Origin: Spartobacteria bacterium | Lineage (GTDB): Bacteria > Verrucomicrobiota > Verrucomicrobiia > Chthoniobacterales > UBA10450 | Assembly: GCA_003167365.1 (NCBI GenBank) | Contig: PMTM01000006.1 | Coordinates: forward strand, 454,391 to 518,390 | Length of the DNA stretch: 64,000 bases | Direction of reading: 5' to 3' | Part shown: positions 1-7,636 of the stretch, in pieces | Layout: each line of letters starts with the position of its first letter | Numbering within the stretch: the first letter of the stretch is position 1 | Position numbers and translations under genes: made by a program | The notes under the pieces: generated by a model | Databases searched by the model: none | What the model saw: only the letters and a program-made list of their open reading frames with translations | What the model was told of the DNA's origin: nothing

Positions 1-1465
1 GGGCCCTTCGATAAATACGCTCTGCGGCAGCATACTCGCCGTGTTGGACATAAGTTTGACCAAGTAGAAGGGCGATGCGAATGCTCTCACCTCCTGCGGC
101 CATCGTATGCCGAGCAAATAATTCGTTCGATAGCCAATCTCCGCTTCGAACCGTGCTGCGAACTCCGAGAGCAATCACCGCGCACGAGGCAAACACGATA
201 CTGGCCCTGCGCCAAGACGACGGGAAAGCCAGTGCAATTCCAGCAAGGAAAATCAGCAGGCCGATGCTGGGCACGTAAAGCCAGTGTTCTGCAACAGTCG
301 CGTTAAGTTCGATCAAATTTGAAGTCGGGAGATATGCCAGGAGAAACCACGCGGCGCCAAAGATGCGAAGGCGCTGTCCACAGTCTGAACGAAGAGCACC
401 AAAAGCAAACATTGCGATCATGAGCGCGCCTGCGATGGAAAGGTACTCGAGCACGATCAAATCCCTTCGCATCTTTTCGCTGTGGAGCGCGCGAGGATCC
501 TCGACGGTGCGTTCCATGTGAAGATTGGCCGGGAAAAACATAAGCCGGCCGTAATCGCCAAGGGCCCTGCACATCAGAACCGCGCGTTCCGGAGCACTCC
601 GGCCAGAGAAGAGCGGGGTTTGAATCTGCCCGCCGGGTAAATGACGCAGCCCGGCGTAGAGTCCGAACATCGACAAGCAGGCAACGAGCACGATGCATTT
701 GCGACGAAGCGCGGTCGATTTTTCAAAAACAAAAAGATAAAAAAGAAAGAGGACTATGAGAACGCAAGCACTCTCGCGCGAGCAAAGGCTGAGCGCCCCA
801 ACGGACCAAGCCAACGTATAGACGGCACCGCGAACGAACGATCGAGAAATTTCCCTAGCCTTAAGAAACAACAGCCAGCCGCCGAAAGCGAAGAATAAGG
901 CGAGACTATCCGCACGACCAGAAACATAATCGACGGCTGCGCTATGAACCGGATGCACAACCCAAAGAAGCGCTACCAAGAATGCGATCAGTGAAAGGGC
1001 GAGGGCATCGCGGTTCGCGGAAATGGCGGGTTGTTGACCGCGCCAAGTCAACAAAGGCGGGAGCAGCTTGCGAAGAAGAAAGTACAAGAAAACTGCGCTG
1101 CCAACATGGAACAAAACGCTCGAGAGATGGAAGCCATAAAAATTGTTGTTCCATAGAAAATAGTCGGCCATGTAAGTGATGTTTTGAACTGGCCGGTAGT
1201 GAGAGGCGTACGATTCTGGGAAGAGCGAATGGCGAAATGTTTCAAGAATGAGCAGCGGACTTTTGACAAACGGATTCGTGTGAATGAGGAAATCATCGTC
1301 CCAGATTTGTTCGCCCTGGAGGGCGGGGAAATGAACGACGAATCCCCCGACAATTAGCACAACTACGTGCAGCCAGGTCTTACGAAAATATGCGGCCCAT
1401 TTGGGCAGTACCAACCACGCATGAATACTTTCGATTAACCGCTGAAAGTTGTTGACCTCCTTCAT
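1..1465 (-). CDS. TMTC-like membrane protein with C-terminal TPR (partial, runs off left edge)
   Basis: The reading frame opens at ATG 1465 (an in-frame TGA lies a few codons upstream) and stays open to base 1, so the C-terminus is missing. The product is a polytopic membrane protein. Motifs resemble the TMTC/DUF1736 type of O-mannosyltransferase-like proteins: an early acidic WDDD motif, HPVHSAAVDYVSGRADSL, GDYGRLMFFPANLHMER, and AEHWLYVPSIGL. The last visible residues (YVQHGEYAAAERIYRRA) look like the first TPR helix pair, which is usual after the membrane domain in this family. Expected role: transfer of a lipid-linked sugar to exported proteins at the cytoplasmic membrane; this is inferred from the family. 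AAGGAGG lies just after the ATG rather than before it, so start-site recognition is uncertain. Other GT-C enzymes and prepilins follow, which suggests a surface glycosylation locus. Confidence 0.75.
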   Translation of the reverse strand, partial: MKEVNNFQRLIESIHAWLVLPKWAAYFRKTWLHVVVLIVGGFVVHFPALQGEQIWDDDFLIHTNPFVKSPLLILETFRHSLFPESYASHYRPVQNITYMADYFLWNNNFYGFHLSSVLFHVGSAVFLYFLLRKLLPPLLTWRGQQPAISANRDALALSLIAFLVALLWVVHPVHSAAVDYVSGRADSLALFFAFGGWLLFLKAREISRSFVRGAVYTLAWSVGALSLCSRESACVLIVLFLFYLFVFEKSTALRRKCIVLVACLSMFGLYAGLRHLPGGQIQTPLFSGRSAPERAVLMCRALGDYGRLMFFPANLHMERTVEDPRALHSEKMRRDLIVLEYLSIAGALMIAMFAFGALRSDCGQRLRIFGAAWFLLAYLPTSNLIELNATVAEHWLYVPSIGLLIFLAGIALAFPSSWRRASIVFASCAVIALGVRSTVRSGDWLSNELFARHTMAAGGESIRIALLLGQTYVQHGEYAAAERIYRRA

Positions 1466-1640
1466 GTCGATCTTTGCATTGCAATGTGCATTGTTTCACG
1501 TCCCAAAAGGTAGCGGTCTTAAGGACCAAAAGGAGACCAAAAAGAGGCATCAGCGACGTCGGATAACCCAGCGAACGCAATTGGCGGGACATAGAGGAAA
1601 TTCACTTTGGCTCGAGAATCCGGGCTGGCCTGAGATTTTC

Positions 1641-1694
1641 ACGATTCATTTCCTGCCACTCCCGCTCGGCGGGAATGACAGGTAAATGAATCGT
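1641..1694. terminator. Long hairpin downstream of prepilin copy 1
   Basis: acgattcattt at the left pairs with aaatgaatcgt at the right. The inner arms cctgccactcccgc and gcgggaatgacagg also pair apart from a few mismatches, leaving a small loop. It lies about 8 bases past the pilin stop codon. There is no long T-run, so it could be a transcription terminator or an mRNA 3'-end stabiliser. Confidence 0.55.
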
Positions 1695-1701
1695 GCAGCC
1701 T

Positions 1702-2106
1702 TTAGTTATGGCCGTACGGCGACCAGAAGTTGGCATCCGCGACGTCCGACAGGGATGTCCAGGCAGTGTTAGAGGCCTTTGGCAGCGAATCGACGGCCTG
1801 GGCACCATAGCCCGCACCAAAGATATCCGCTCCGGTGTTGTAGAGGATCGAGCCCTTCTTCAGGTAGTTGGTCCAATCGGCTGTGTTCACTACCGCGGCG
1901 CTCGCTCGGTTCGTCTCGATCGCATATTGATCGACGGCGGCGTCGATCAAGCGCAGATCGTTCAGAATTCTGCTCGCTTGCGAGCGTTTGCGGGCACGGA
2001 GGAATCCGGGCACGGCAATTGCCGCCAGCAAGGCGATAATCGCGACCACGATCATGATTTCCACGAGGGTAAAGCCCCCGCGGCGTTTGTTGATTTTGTT
2101 TAACAT
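1702..2106 (-). CDS. Type IV pilin-like / pseudopilin protein, copy 1
   Basis: 134 residues. A short basic leader (MLNKINKRRGG) is followed by the prepilin peptidase site G|FTLVE and a hydrophobic helix (about residues 12-34), with Glu at +5 of the mature protein. It is expected to be processed by a PilD-type peptidase, N-methylated and assembled into a type IV pilus or type II secretion pseudopilus. The globular part (about 100 residues) has a DAAVDQYAIE segment typical of verrucomicrobial small pseudopilins. No Cys pair is visible for a C-terminal disulphide loop. It differs from the second copy at 2458-2862 by only two residues near the C-terminus (S/T and N/T). No assembly genes are in the window, so its apparatus must be encoded elsewhere. 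Confidence 0.85.
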   Translation of the reverse strand: MLNKINKRRGGFTLVEIMIVVAIIALLAAIAVPGFLRARKRSQASRILNDLRLIDAAVDQYAIETNRASAAVVNTADWTNYLKKGSILYNTGADIFGAGYGAQAVDSLPKASNTAWTSLSDVADANFWSPYGHN

Positions 2107-2258
2107 GTTATTGCTTTCTGTTCTCTCTTGTTTGTTTGATTGCGATCCGCGATACCGATCACGGATTTGGAGGCTTAAAACAGCAGTGTTAATGCCAAGC
2201 GGGTGGCTATTATGGTTTTTAGAGCATATCCGGCAATCAACCAGGGGAACGATCGATC

Positions 2259-2347
2259 GCGGCCCGCAAGGCGGTGATTCGCCGCCACAATCATGATTTC
2301 ATTTAGAGTGAACCCCGCGTTCTTCGCTACAAATCTCTTCGGATGCG
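2259..2347 (-). pseudogene. Truncated third prepilin N-terminus in the spacer of the duplication
   Basis: On the minus strand this segment reads K-N-A-G-F-T-L-N-E-I-M-I-V-A-A, a prepilin cleavage site plus the first half of the hydrophobic helix. It then runs into unrelated sequence near copy 1. The DNA around aatcatgattt is recognisably related to the intact copies but diverged (N in place of V before the Glu). It is therefore an older paralogue, not a fragment of the recent duplication. No full-length product is possible here. Confidence 0.6.
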
Positions 2348-2396
2348 TAGAGGAAATTCACTCTGGCTCGAGAATCCGAGCTGGCCTGAGATTTTC

Positions 2397-2450
2397 ACGA
2401 TTCATTTCCGGCCACTCCCGCTCGGCGGGAATGACAGGTAAATGAATCGT
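2397..2450. terminator. Long hairpin downstream of prepilin copy 2
   Basis: Same structure as at 1641-1694, carried in the second repeat unit. The outer arms acgattcattt and aaatgaatcgt are conserved. One change in the inner arm (ccggcc for cctgcc) slightly weakens pairing. Confidence 0.5.
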
Positions 2451-2457
2451 GCAGGCT

Positions 2458-2862
2458 TTAGTTATGGCCGTACGGCGACCAGAAGGTAGCGTCGGCGACG
2501 TCCGACAGCGTTGTCCAGGCAGTGTTAGAGGCCTTTGGCAGCGAATCGACGGCCTGGGCACCATAGCCCGCACCAAAGATATCCGCTCCGGTGTTGTAGA
2601 GGATCGAGCCCTTCTTCAGGTAGTTGGTCCAATCGGCTGTGTTCACTACCGCGGCGCTCGCTCGGTTCGTCTCGATCGCATATTGATCGACGGCGGCGTC
2701 GATCAAGCGCAGATCGTTCAGAATTCTGCTCGCTTGCGAGCGTTTGCGGGCACGGAGGAATCCGGGCACGGCAATTGCCGCCAGCAAGGCGATAATCGCG
2801 ACCACGATCATGATTTCCACGAGGGTAAAGCCCCCGCGGCGTTTGTTGATCTTGTTTAACAT
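2458..2862 (-). CDS. Type IV pilin-like / pseudopilin protein, copy 2
   Basis: 134 residues, with the same leader, cleavage site and hydrophobic helix as copy 1. The C-terminal end has TTLSDVADATFW where copy 1 has TSLSDVADANFW. The shared upstream DNA (2863-3013) should hold the promoter, and since it is duplicated both genes are probably expressed alike. It could be the original locus from which copy 1 was made. Read-through from this gene towards copy 1 must pass the spacer that holds the truncated third pilin start. Confidence 0.85.
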   Translation of the reverse strand: MLNKINKRRGGFTLVEIMIVVAIIALLAAIAVPGFLRARKRSQASRILNDLRLIDAAVDQYAIETNRASAAVVNTADWTNYLKKGSILYNTGADIFGAGYGAQAVDSLPKASNTAWTTLSDVADATFWSPYGHN

Positions 2863-3076
2863 GTTATTGCTTTCTGTTCTCTCTTGTTTGTTTGATTGCG
2901 ATCCGCGATACCGATCACGGATTTGGAGGCTTAAAACAGCAGTGTTAATGCCAAGCGGGTGCTATTATGGTTTTTAGAGCATATCCGGCAATCAACCAGG
3001 GGAACGATCGATCTAACCCCCGCACAGCCCTTGCTTTCTTCAGCCGACAAAACAAGACCTTTCTCGAATTTGTAGC

Positions 3077-4963
3077 GTGAAACCTCTCTCGAGTTTCAAA
3101 AGCTCCCGCGCGATTCGCTACTACGTCTTCGCGGGCGTTCTTCTCATTCACCTTCTCGCCATTGCCCGCCTCTCGTCGTCGCCATTTCTGCTGCCTTCGC
3201 GCGGCGACATGCACTTCTACAACGATTGGGCACAACGAATCCTCCGAGGGCAACTGACCGACCATTTGGCATTTTACGGGTTGCCGCTTTACCCATATTT
3301 GCTCGCGCTTCTCTATCGAGTTTTTACCTACAACCCCTTTGTCCCTGCTTTCTTGCAGGCATGTCTTGATGCTGGCACAGCGGTAGTCATCTACGTGCTT
3401 GCGCTGGATATTTTTCAGCGCAGCGCTCATAACGTAGTTACCGCGTCAGTCGGCAAGCAATGCGATCTCGCGAGCCCAAATCAAGCTAAGCTTCTGGGTG
3501 TCATTGCCGCATGCGCTTGGGCTTTCTTTGTTCCAGCGCAGACTTACACAGTCATCCTTATGCCAACGGCGTGGTTTGTCTTTGCCTTTTGGCTTGTGGT
3601 TTGGCGAATTGCGAAAAACAAGAACGCACCGGTAGCGAAGGAATGCTTATTTCTCGGTCTGCTCATCGGCATAACGGCCATGGGGATAGCGACGATTCTC
3701 GTTCTTCTTCCTCTTATCCTGGCGGCTTTGTTGATCAAACCGAAGATCGGCAGGCGCAAGCGGTGGCAAGTCTTCGGGCTAGGTGCGGCGCTTTGTTTCG
3801 CCGGAGTTGCCGCAGGCACATCGCCTTGCTGGATCCACAATTATTTCGTCGCCCGCGATCCAGTTATTCTTTCCGCGCATAGCGGCATCAATTTTTGGAT
3901 CGGTAACAATCCGATCGCCAATGGCTATCCAAGATTCCCGCCTGGTCTGCGCGCGGGACAAGCCGCGATGCTTGAGGACTCTATCGCTGCGGCCGAGACT
4001 GCGGCCGGCCACCCACTAAAGCGTTCAGAAGTCTCAAACTATTGGTCCGCCAAGGCGAGATCGTACATCAGCAATAACTTCGGTGCCTGGCTGAAGCTCA
4101 TCGCGCTCAAGCTGCGCAATTTTTGGAACGCGTTTCAATACGACGACCTCAGCATCATCACCAATTTGCGCGAGCAAGGCGTTGTTCTCCCCGGCATTTA
4201 TTTCGGAATCGTTGTGGCATTGGGTCTTCCTGGAATGTTGTTGGCGTGGCGATTCGCGCCGCAGTCGAGGTGGATCACGGCCGCAATTTTATTGCACATG
4301 TTTTCGTTGCTCGCCGTTTTCGTCACCGAACGTTACCGGCTCGCGGTCGTTCCGGGCCTCCTGCTCTTTGCTGTGTTTGGATTATCGATCTTATGGGAAA
4401 GTTGCGTGGCTGGCGATTATCGACGTCTCGTCATCTACCTTACACTGCTTGTTGGATCGACGATTTTTGTTTCTTGGCCGCAGCGTGATCCCTCACTCTG
4501 GGCCCTTGATGCCTATAATTCGGGTTGGCAGGCGCTTGAGTCGAACAACCTCGTGCTCGCGGAAAAGAAGCTCGTGCTCGCCTACGCCTACGTGCCAGAA
4601 AATTCCGAGACAAATTTTGCCTTGGGGAATCTGCGTTTGGCTCAACGCGACTCCGCCGAGGCAGAGCGATTCTATCAAAGCACGTTACAACTCGAGCCGG
4701 GACACAAAGGTGCTCTCAACAATCTTGGCGTCATCGCGTTCGACGAGCAAAGATTGGGCGCAGCAGAGACGTGGTTCCGGCGCGCGATAGACGTCGATCC
4801 GCGGAATGGCAAAACACATTTTCTGCTCGCGAAGACACTTCTGGCCGGCGGCAACCCCAGCGCCGCTCGGGTGGAAATTGATCGTGCTCTCCAGCTCATG
4901 CCGGCCCAGCCTGAGTTTGTTTCTCTTCGGAATGAGATACAGAGCTCAGAGCCGCAACCGTGA
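3077..4963 (+). CDS. GT-C type membrane glycosyltransferase with C-terminal TPR repeats
   Basis: 628 residues from GTG 3077. A first membrane helix at about residues 15-35 is followed by SRGDMHFYNDWAQRI; the acidic residue in the first periplasmic loop is the expected catalytic Asp of GT-C enzymes. About ten membrane helices run to roughly residue 470. The last ~150 residues contain three TPR units (AYNSGWQALE, ETNFALGNLRLAQ, GALNNLGVIAFDE, KTHFLLAKTLLAGG). Expected role: moving a sugar from a polyprenyl-phosphate donor to an extracytoplasmic acceptor. This is inferred from the fold; donor and acceptor are unknown. It is the first of three same-strand GT-C genes. Confidence 0.7.
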   Translation: MKPLSSFKSSRAIRYYVFAGVLLIHLLAIARLSSSPFLLPSRGDMHFYNDWAQRILRGQLTDHLAFYGLPLYPYLLALLYRVFTYNPFVPAFLQACLDAGTAVVIYVLALDIFQRSAHNVVTASVGKQCDLASPNQAKLLGVIAACAWAFFVPAQTYTVILMPTAWFVFAFWLVVWRIAKNKNAPVAKECLFLGLLIGITAMGIATILVLLPLILAALLIKPKIGRRKRWQVFGLGAALCFAGVAAGTSPCWIHNYFVARDPVILSAHSGINFWIGNNPIANGYPRFPPGLRAGQAAMLEDSIAAAETAAGHPLKRSEVSNYWSAKARSYISNNFGAWLKLIALKLRNFWNAFQYDDLSIITNLREQGVVLPGIYFGIVVALGLPGMLLAWRFAPQSRWITAAILLHMFSLLAVFVTERYRLAVVPGLLLFAVFGLSILWESCVAGDYRRLVIYLTLLVGSTIFVSWPQRDPSLWALDAYNSGWQALESNNLVLAEKKLVLAYAYVPENSETNFALGNLRLAQRDSAEAERFYQSTLQLEPGHKGALNNLGVIAFDEQRLGAAETWFRRAIDVDPRNGKTHFLLAKTLLAGGNPSAARVEIDRALQLMPAQPEFVSLRNEIQSSEPQP

Positions 4964-5009
4964 TTGAAGCACTGCGATTGTTGGTAGAGGCACCAAAGCT
5001 GCTGAATTC

Positions 5010-6362
5010 TTGGAAATGAAATCGCCGCCGCTGGACACCAGCGATTTTCACTTCACGAAGTTGATTTCCTCTCCAACGGTGGATGCTTTGACACCAAACA
5101 TGGACCCTGTTTCCGCGGCAACGTCTTCTCCAAAAAGTATCGTGCCGATTCTTTTGGTCACGGCGCTCGCTCTCCTGGCAATGCTGGTCAAGGTCATGAT
5201 CGCACTAAACACCTTCGGCACCAACGATGTCACTTTGTTTTATGAATTCGGCCGGATCCTGACTCAACACGGCCTGGAATGGACCTATCGCCACAGCATT
5301 TATTTCAATCATCCGCCGTTAACCGCATACTTCTTGCAGGCGATTTATTATCTCGATCACCAAGTCTGGTTTCGGGATCATGGTTTCCTCTTTCCGTTTC
5401 TCCTCCGGCTGCCCGGAATCATCGCCGACTTCATCAGCGTCCTGCTGGTAATGCGGATTTCAAGAAGTCCCGGGGTGCGTATTCCTACCTGGGCCATGGC
5501 GTTCTTCGCAATTAGTCCAGTTTCACTTATGGTGACTGGTTTTCACGGCAACACCGACCCGATAATGGTCGTGTTCATTCTAGCCGCGGCTTTGATGTGT
5601 TTGAAAGAGCGTCCAGTTCTGTGCGGCCTGTTTTTCGCATTGAGCTGCCAAGTCAAGGTCGTCCCCGTTTTGTTTTTCCCGATCTTTTTTTGCTTTTGGT
5701 TCGCTCACCGGAAAGCATTTCCGTTTCTGATTTCGAGCGGGATTTTCTCGATGATCCTTTGGGCGGAACCTTTTACAAGATTTCCGGGGCTATTCGTGAA
5801 AAGCGTTTTGTCCTACGGGAGTTATTGGGGAATTTGGGGTGTAACCTATTGGCTGCGGCTTACCGGTTTGCCGGAATTCAGCCGTGTCTCATTTTACGAT
5901 TTGAGCTTGCCGCAAAATCTAGTCGTAGGCGCACTGAAACTAATTATTATCGCCGCGGTGATTTTCATCGCGTGGCGACGGCGTAATCTGGGCGGAGCCG
6001 GGCTTATCGGCTCAATCGCCTACGCGTGGATGATTTTCTTCGTCTTTTCTCCAGGAATCTCGGCGCAGTACATGGTTTGGCTCGCGCCGTTTGTTCTAAT
6101 ATTGGCGCCCACGGTTTACGGCTGGTTGACGATTGCCAGCTCCGCTTTTCTCTTTTTCTTTTACAATGTGACCGCGCACGGTCTCCCCTGGTATTCGGCG
6201 GTCTCGACTAACAACCTGAACTTGCTCTGGACCCCGTGGTCGTTGTGGCCATGGGCCGTATTGATTGTCGCCCTGTTTTACTTTTGGAAAATTGCTGTCG
6301 CCGCTGACCCTTCGCTTCGATTTTTCAGCTTCCAAACGTTGCGTGCCGAAGCGCGCGGATGA
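5010..6362 (+). CDS. GT-C family membrane glycosyltransferase (mannosyltransferase-like)
   Basis: 450 residues if TTG 5010 is used; ATG 5016 or ATG 5100 (MDPVSAATSS) are alternatives, and the first ~40 residues look unstructured. About ten membrane helices. The first loop holds GTNDVTLFYEFGRIL, and IYFNHPPLTAYFLQ is reminiscent of the HPP-type motif after the first loop in several dolichyl-/polyprenyl-phosphate mannosyltransferase families. FHGNTDPIMVVF is a second conserved-looking loop. The substrate is unknown. It follows the previous GT-C gene by 46 bases and overlaps the next by ATGA, so 5010-7627 is probably one transcript. Confidence 0.65.
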   Translation: MEMKSPPLDTSDFHFTKLISSPTVDALTPNMDPVSAATSSPKSIVPILLVTALALLAMLVKVMIALNTFGTNDVTLFYEFGRILTQHGLEWTYRHSIYFNHPPLTAYFLQAIYYLDHQVWFRDHGFLFPFLLRLPGIIADFISVLLVMRISRSPGVRIPTWAMAFFAISPVSLMVTGFHGNTDPIMVVFILAAALMCLKERPVLCGLFFALSCQVKVVPVLFFPIFFCFWFAHRKAFPFLISSGIFSMILWAEPFTRFPGLFVKSVLSYGSYWGIWGVTYWLRLTGLPEFSRVSFYDLSLPQNLVVGALKLIIIAAVIFIAWRRRNLGGAGLIGSIAYAWMIFFVFSPGISAQYMVWLAPFVLILAPTVYGWLTIASSAFLFFFYNVTAHGLPWYSAVSTNNLNLLWTPWSLWPWAVLIVALFYFWKIAVAADPSLRFFSFQTLRAEARG

Positions 6363-7627
6363 TAACCGAAACTCATCTGCGCTCAGGCAGAATCGAAATC
6401 GTCATTCTGACGCTGCTCCTAGCGCTTGGGATATCTCTTCGCTTACCTCACTCCATCTTTCTTGGCGGCGACAATCCGATTCATTCGCTCGAATTTCTTC
6501 ATCCCAAGCCCAAGATGAATGGGATTGGGTTCGATGAAGGCCTGTATCGCGGTTATCTCAACGGAATCATCGACCATGGCCTCGGGGTGTATCCGGAGAT
6601 GGTTCAGGAATACGTTGAAGTGCAAGGCAAGATGGACCAGGCAATCCTGCCGCCAGTTCGCTTCCTTTACATCTTTGCCGGCTATATTTGGCATTTGTGC
6701 TTTGGATCGGATGCGCTCGCATCCCTCCGACAGGTGGCATCGTTCTTTAGCATTCTTACATTGATTTTGTCGGGGATTTTCGCATGGCGACTCCGCGGTC
6801 GTGCAACCGCGCTCGCTATCACCGCCTTAATGAGTTGCGCGCCGACTCAAATTCACATGTCGCAACACGCGCTCATCGATGGGTTCTTCGCCTTTTGGGC
6901 GCTGCTCTGTTTGTGGATGCTATGGGAAAACCTGCAGTCTGGGACAAATTGGCGATGGATTTTTGCTTATACAGTCGCGCTAGCGTTACTCGTAATTACC
7001 AAAGAGAATTCGTTCTTTGTCTGGTGCGGCCTCGTCGCCGTAATTGTCGCCAACCGTTGGTTGCAACTGGGAACCGTCCGGCGCGAACTTCTTCTGGCGA
7101 CAATCGCAGGTCCGCTTCTTGGCGTTGTCATCCTGGTTTTTCTTGCCGGCGGGTTGGACAATTTGATTGCTACCTATCGAGTGTTAGTCACCAAGGCGTC
7201 CATCACTCCCTACGCTATCATGACGGGTGACGGACCCTGGCATCGGTACCTTGTCGATCTTTTGCTCGTCAGCCCACTGGTACTGCTCCTAGCGCTCGGC
7301 GCTGTTTTTCGCTTGGATCGTACGAAAAAGCCGGAGTTGTTCATGGCGATCTTTATCGCCGCCACTTACCTCATCATGTGTAACGTCAAATACGGCATGA
7401 ATCTGCGCTACGCCAACATGTGGGACATGCCGCTGCGTTTCCTCGCCTTTGCCCAGATCGGTGTCCTGGCTGCGCTCGTGCCGCGTTATCGTACGTCGCT
7501 GACTGCGATCTTGGTCGGGCTCGTGGCCGTGTTTGAGCTGCGCCAGTACTACATTCTGGCGGTGCAATATCCGCTCTACGAATTGATCACCCACGACCTG
7601 CTTCGCGCGCTGCACATATTGAAGTAG
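6359..7627 (+). CDS. Membrane glycosyltransferase, ArnT/PMT-like
   Basis: 422 residues, starting at ATG 6359 inside the stop of the preceding gene. It has an N-terminal helix (residues 12-28) and then a long periplasmic loop (SIFLGGDNPIHSLEFLHPKPKMNGIGFDEGLYRGYL) with acidic residues at the position of the GT-C catalytic site. Roughly nine further helices follow, with MSQHALIDGFFAFWALL typical of the PMT_2 fold. Substrates unknown. Coupling with the gene before it implies the two act in one pathway. Confidence 0.65.
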   Translation: MITETHLRSGRIEIVILTLLLALGISLRLPHSIFLGGDNPIHSLEFLHPKPKMNGIGFDEGLYRGYLNGIIDHGLGVYPEMVQEYVEVQGKMDQAILPPVRFLYIFAGYIWHLCFGSDALASLRQVASFFSILTLILSGIFAWRLRGRATALAITALMSCAPTQIHMSQHALIDGFFAFWALLCLWMLWENLQSGTNWRWIFAYTVALALLVITKENSFFVWCGLVAVIVANRWLQLGTVRRELLLATIAGPLLGVVILVFLAGGLDNLIATYRVLVTKASITPYAIMTGDGPWHRYLVDLLLVSPLVLLLALGAVFRLDRTKKPELFMAIFIAATYLIMCNVKYGMNLRYANMWDMPLRFLAFAQIGVLAALVPRYRTSLTAILVGLVAVFELRQYYILAVQYPLYELITHDLLRALHILK

Positions 7628-7636
7628 GCCGCCGGA

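Larger units (their letters stand above)
1592..3013. repeat. Tandem direct duplication (about 667 bp, offset 756 bp) carrying a prepilin gene in each copy
   Basis: Copy 1 spans about 1592-2258 and copy 2 about 2348-3013. They begin with the same tagaggaaattcac and end with the same gatcgatc. They differ by scattered single substitutions and one 1-base indel near 2206/2961. Each copy contains the complete prepilin gene, its upstream region and the downstream hairpin. The 89-bp spacer holds a third, truncated pilin start. High identity over non-coding DNA as well indicates a recent duplication or ongoing gene conversion. Confidence 0.9.

Noticed and set aside
303-698. 131-codon minus-strand frame near the left edge
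   Set aside because: Another frame through the same DNA gives a clear TMTC-like membrane protein; this one is Arg/Ser/Pro-rich shadow translation.
1460-1480. Motif aagatcgac directly before several start codons (1465, 20320, 56769)
   Set aside because: The same string and its complement are frequent inside coding sequence here (for example 42390, 62270, 62565), so an initiation signal is not supported.
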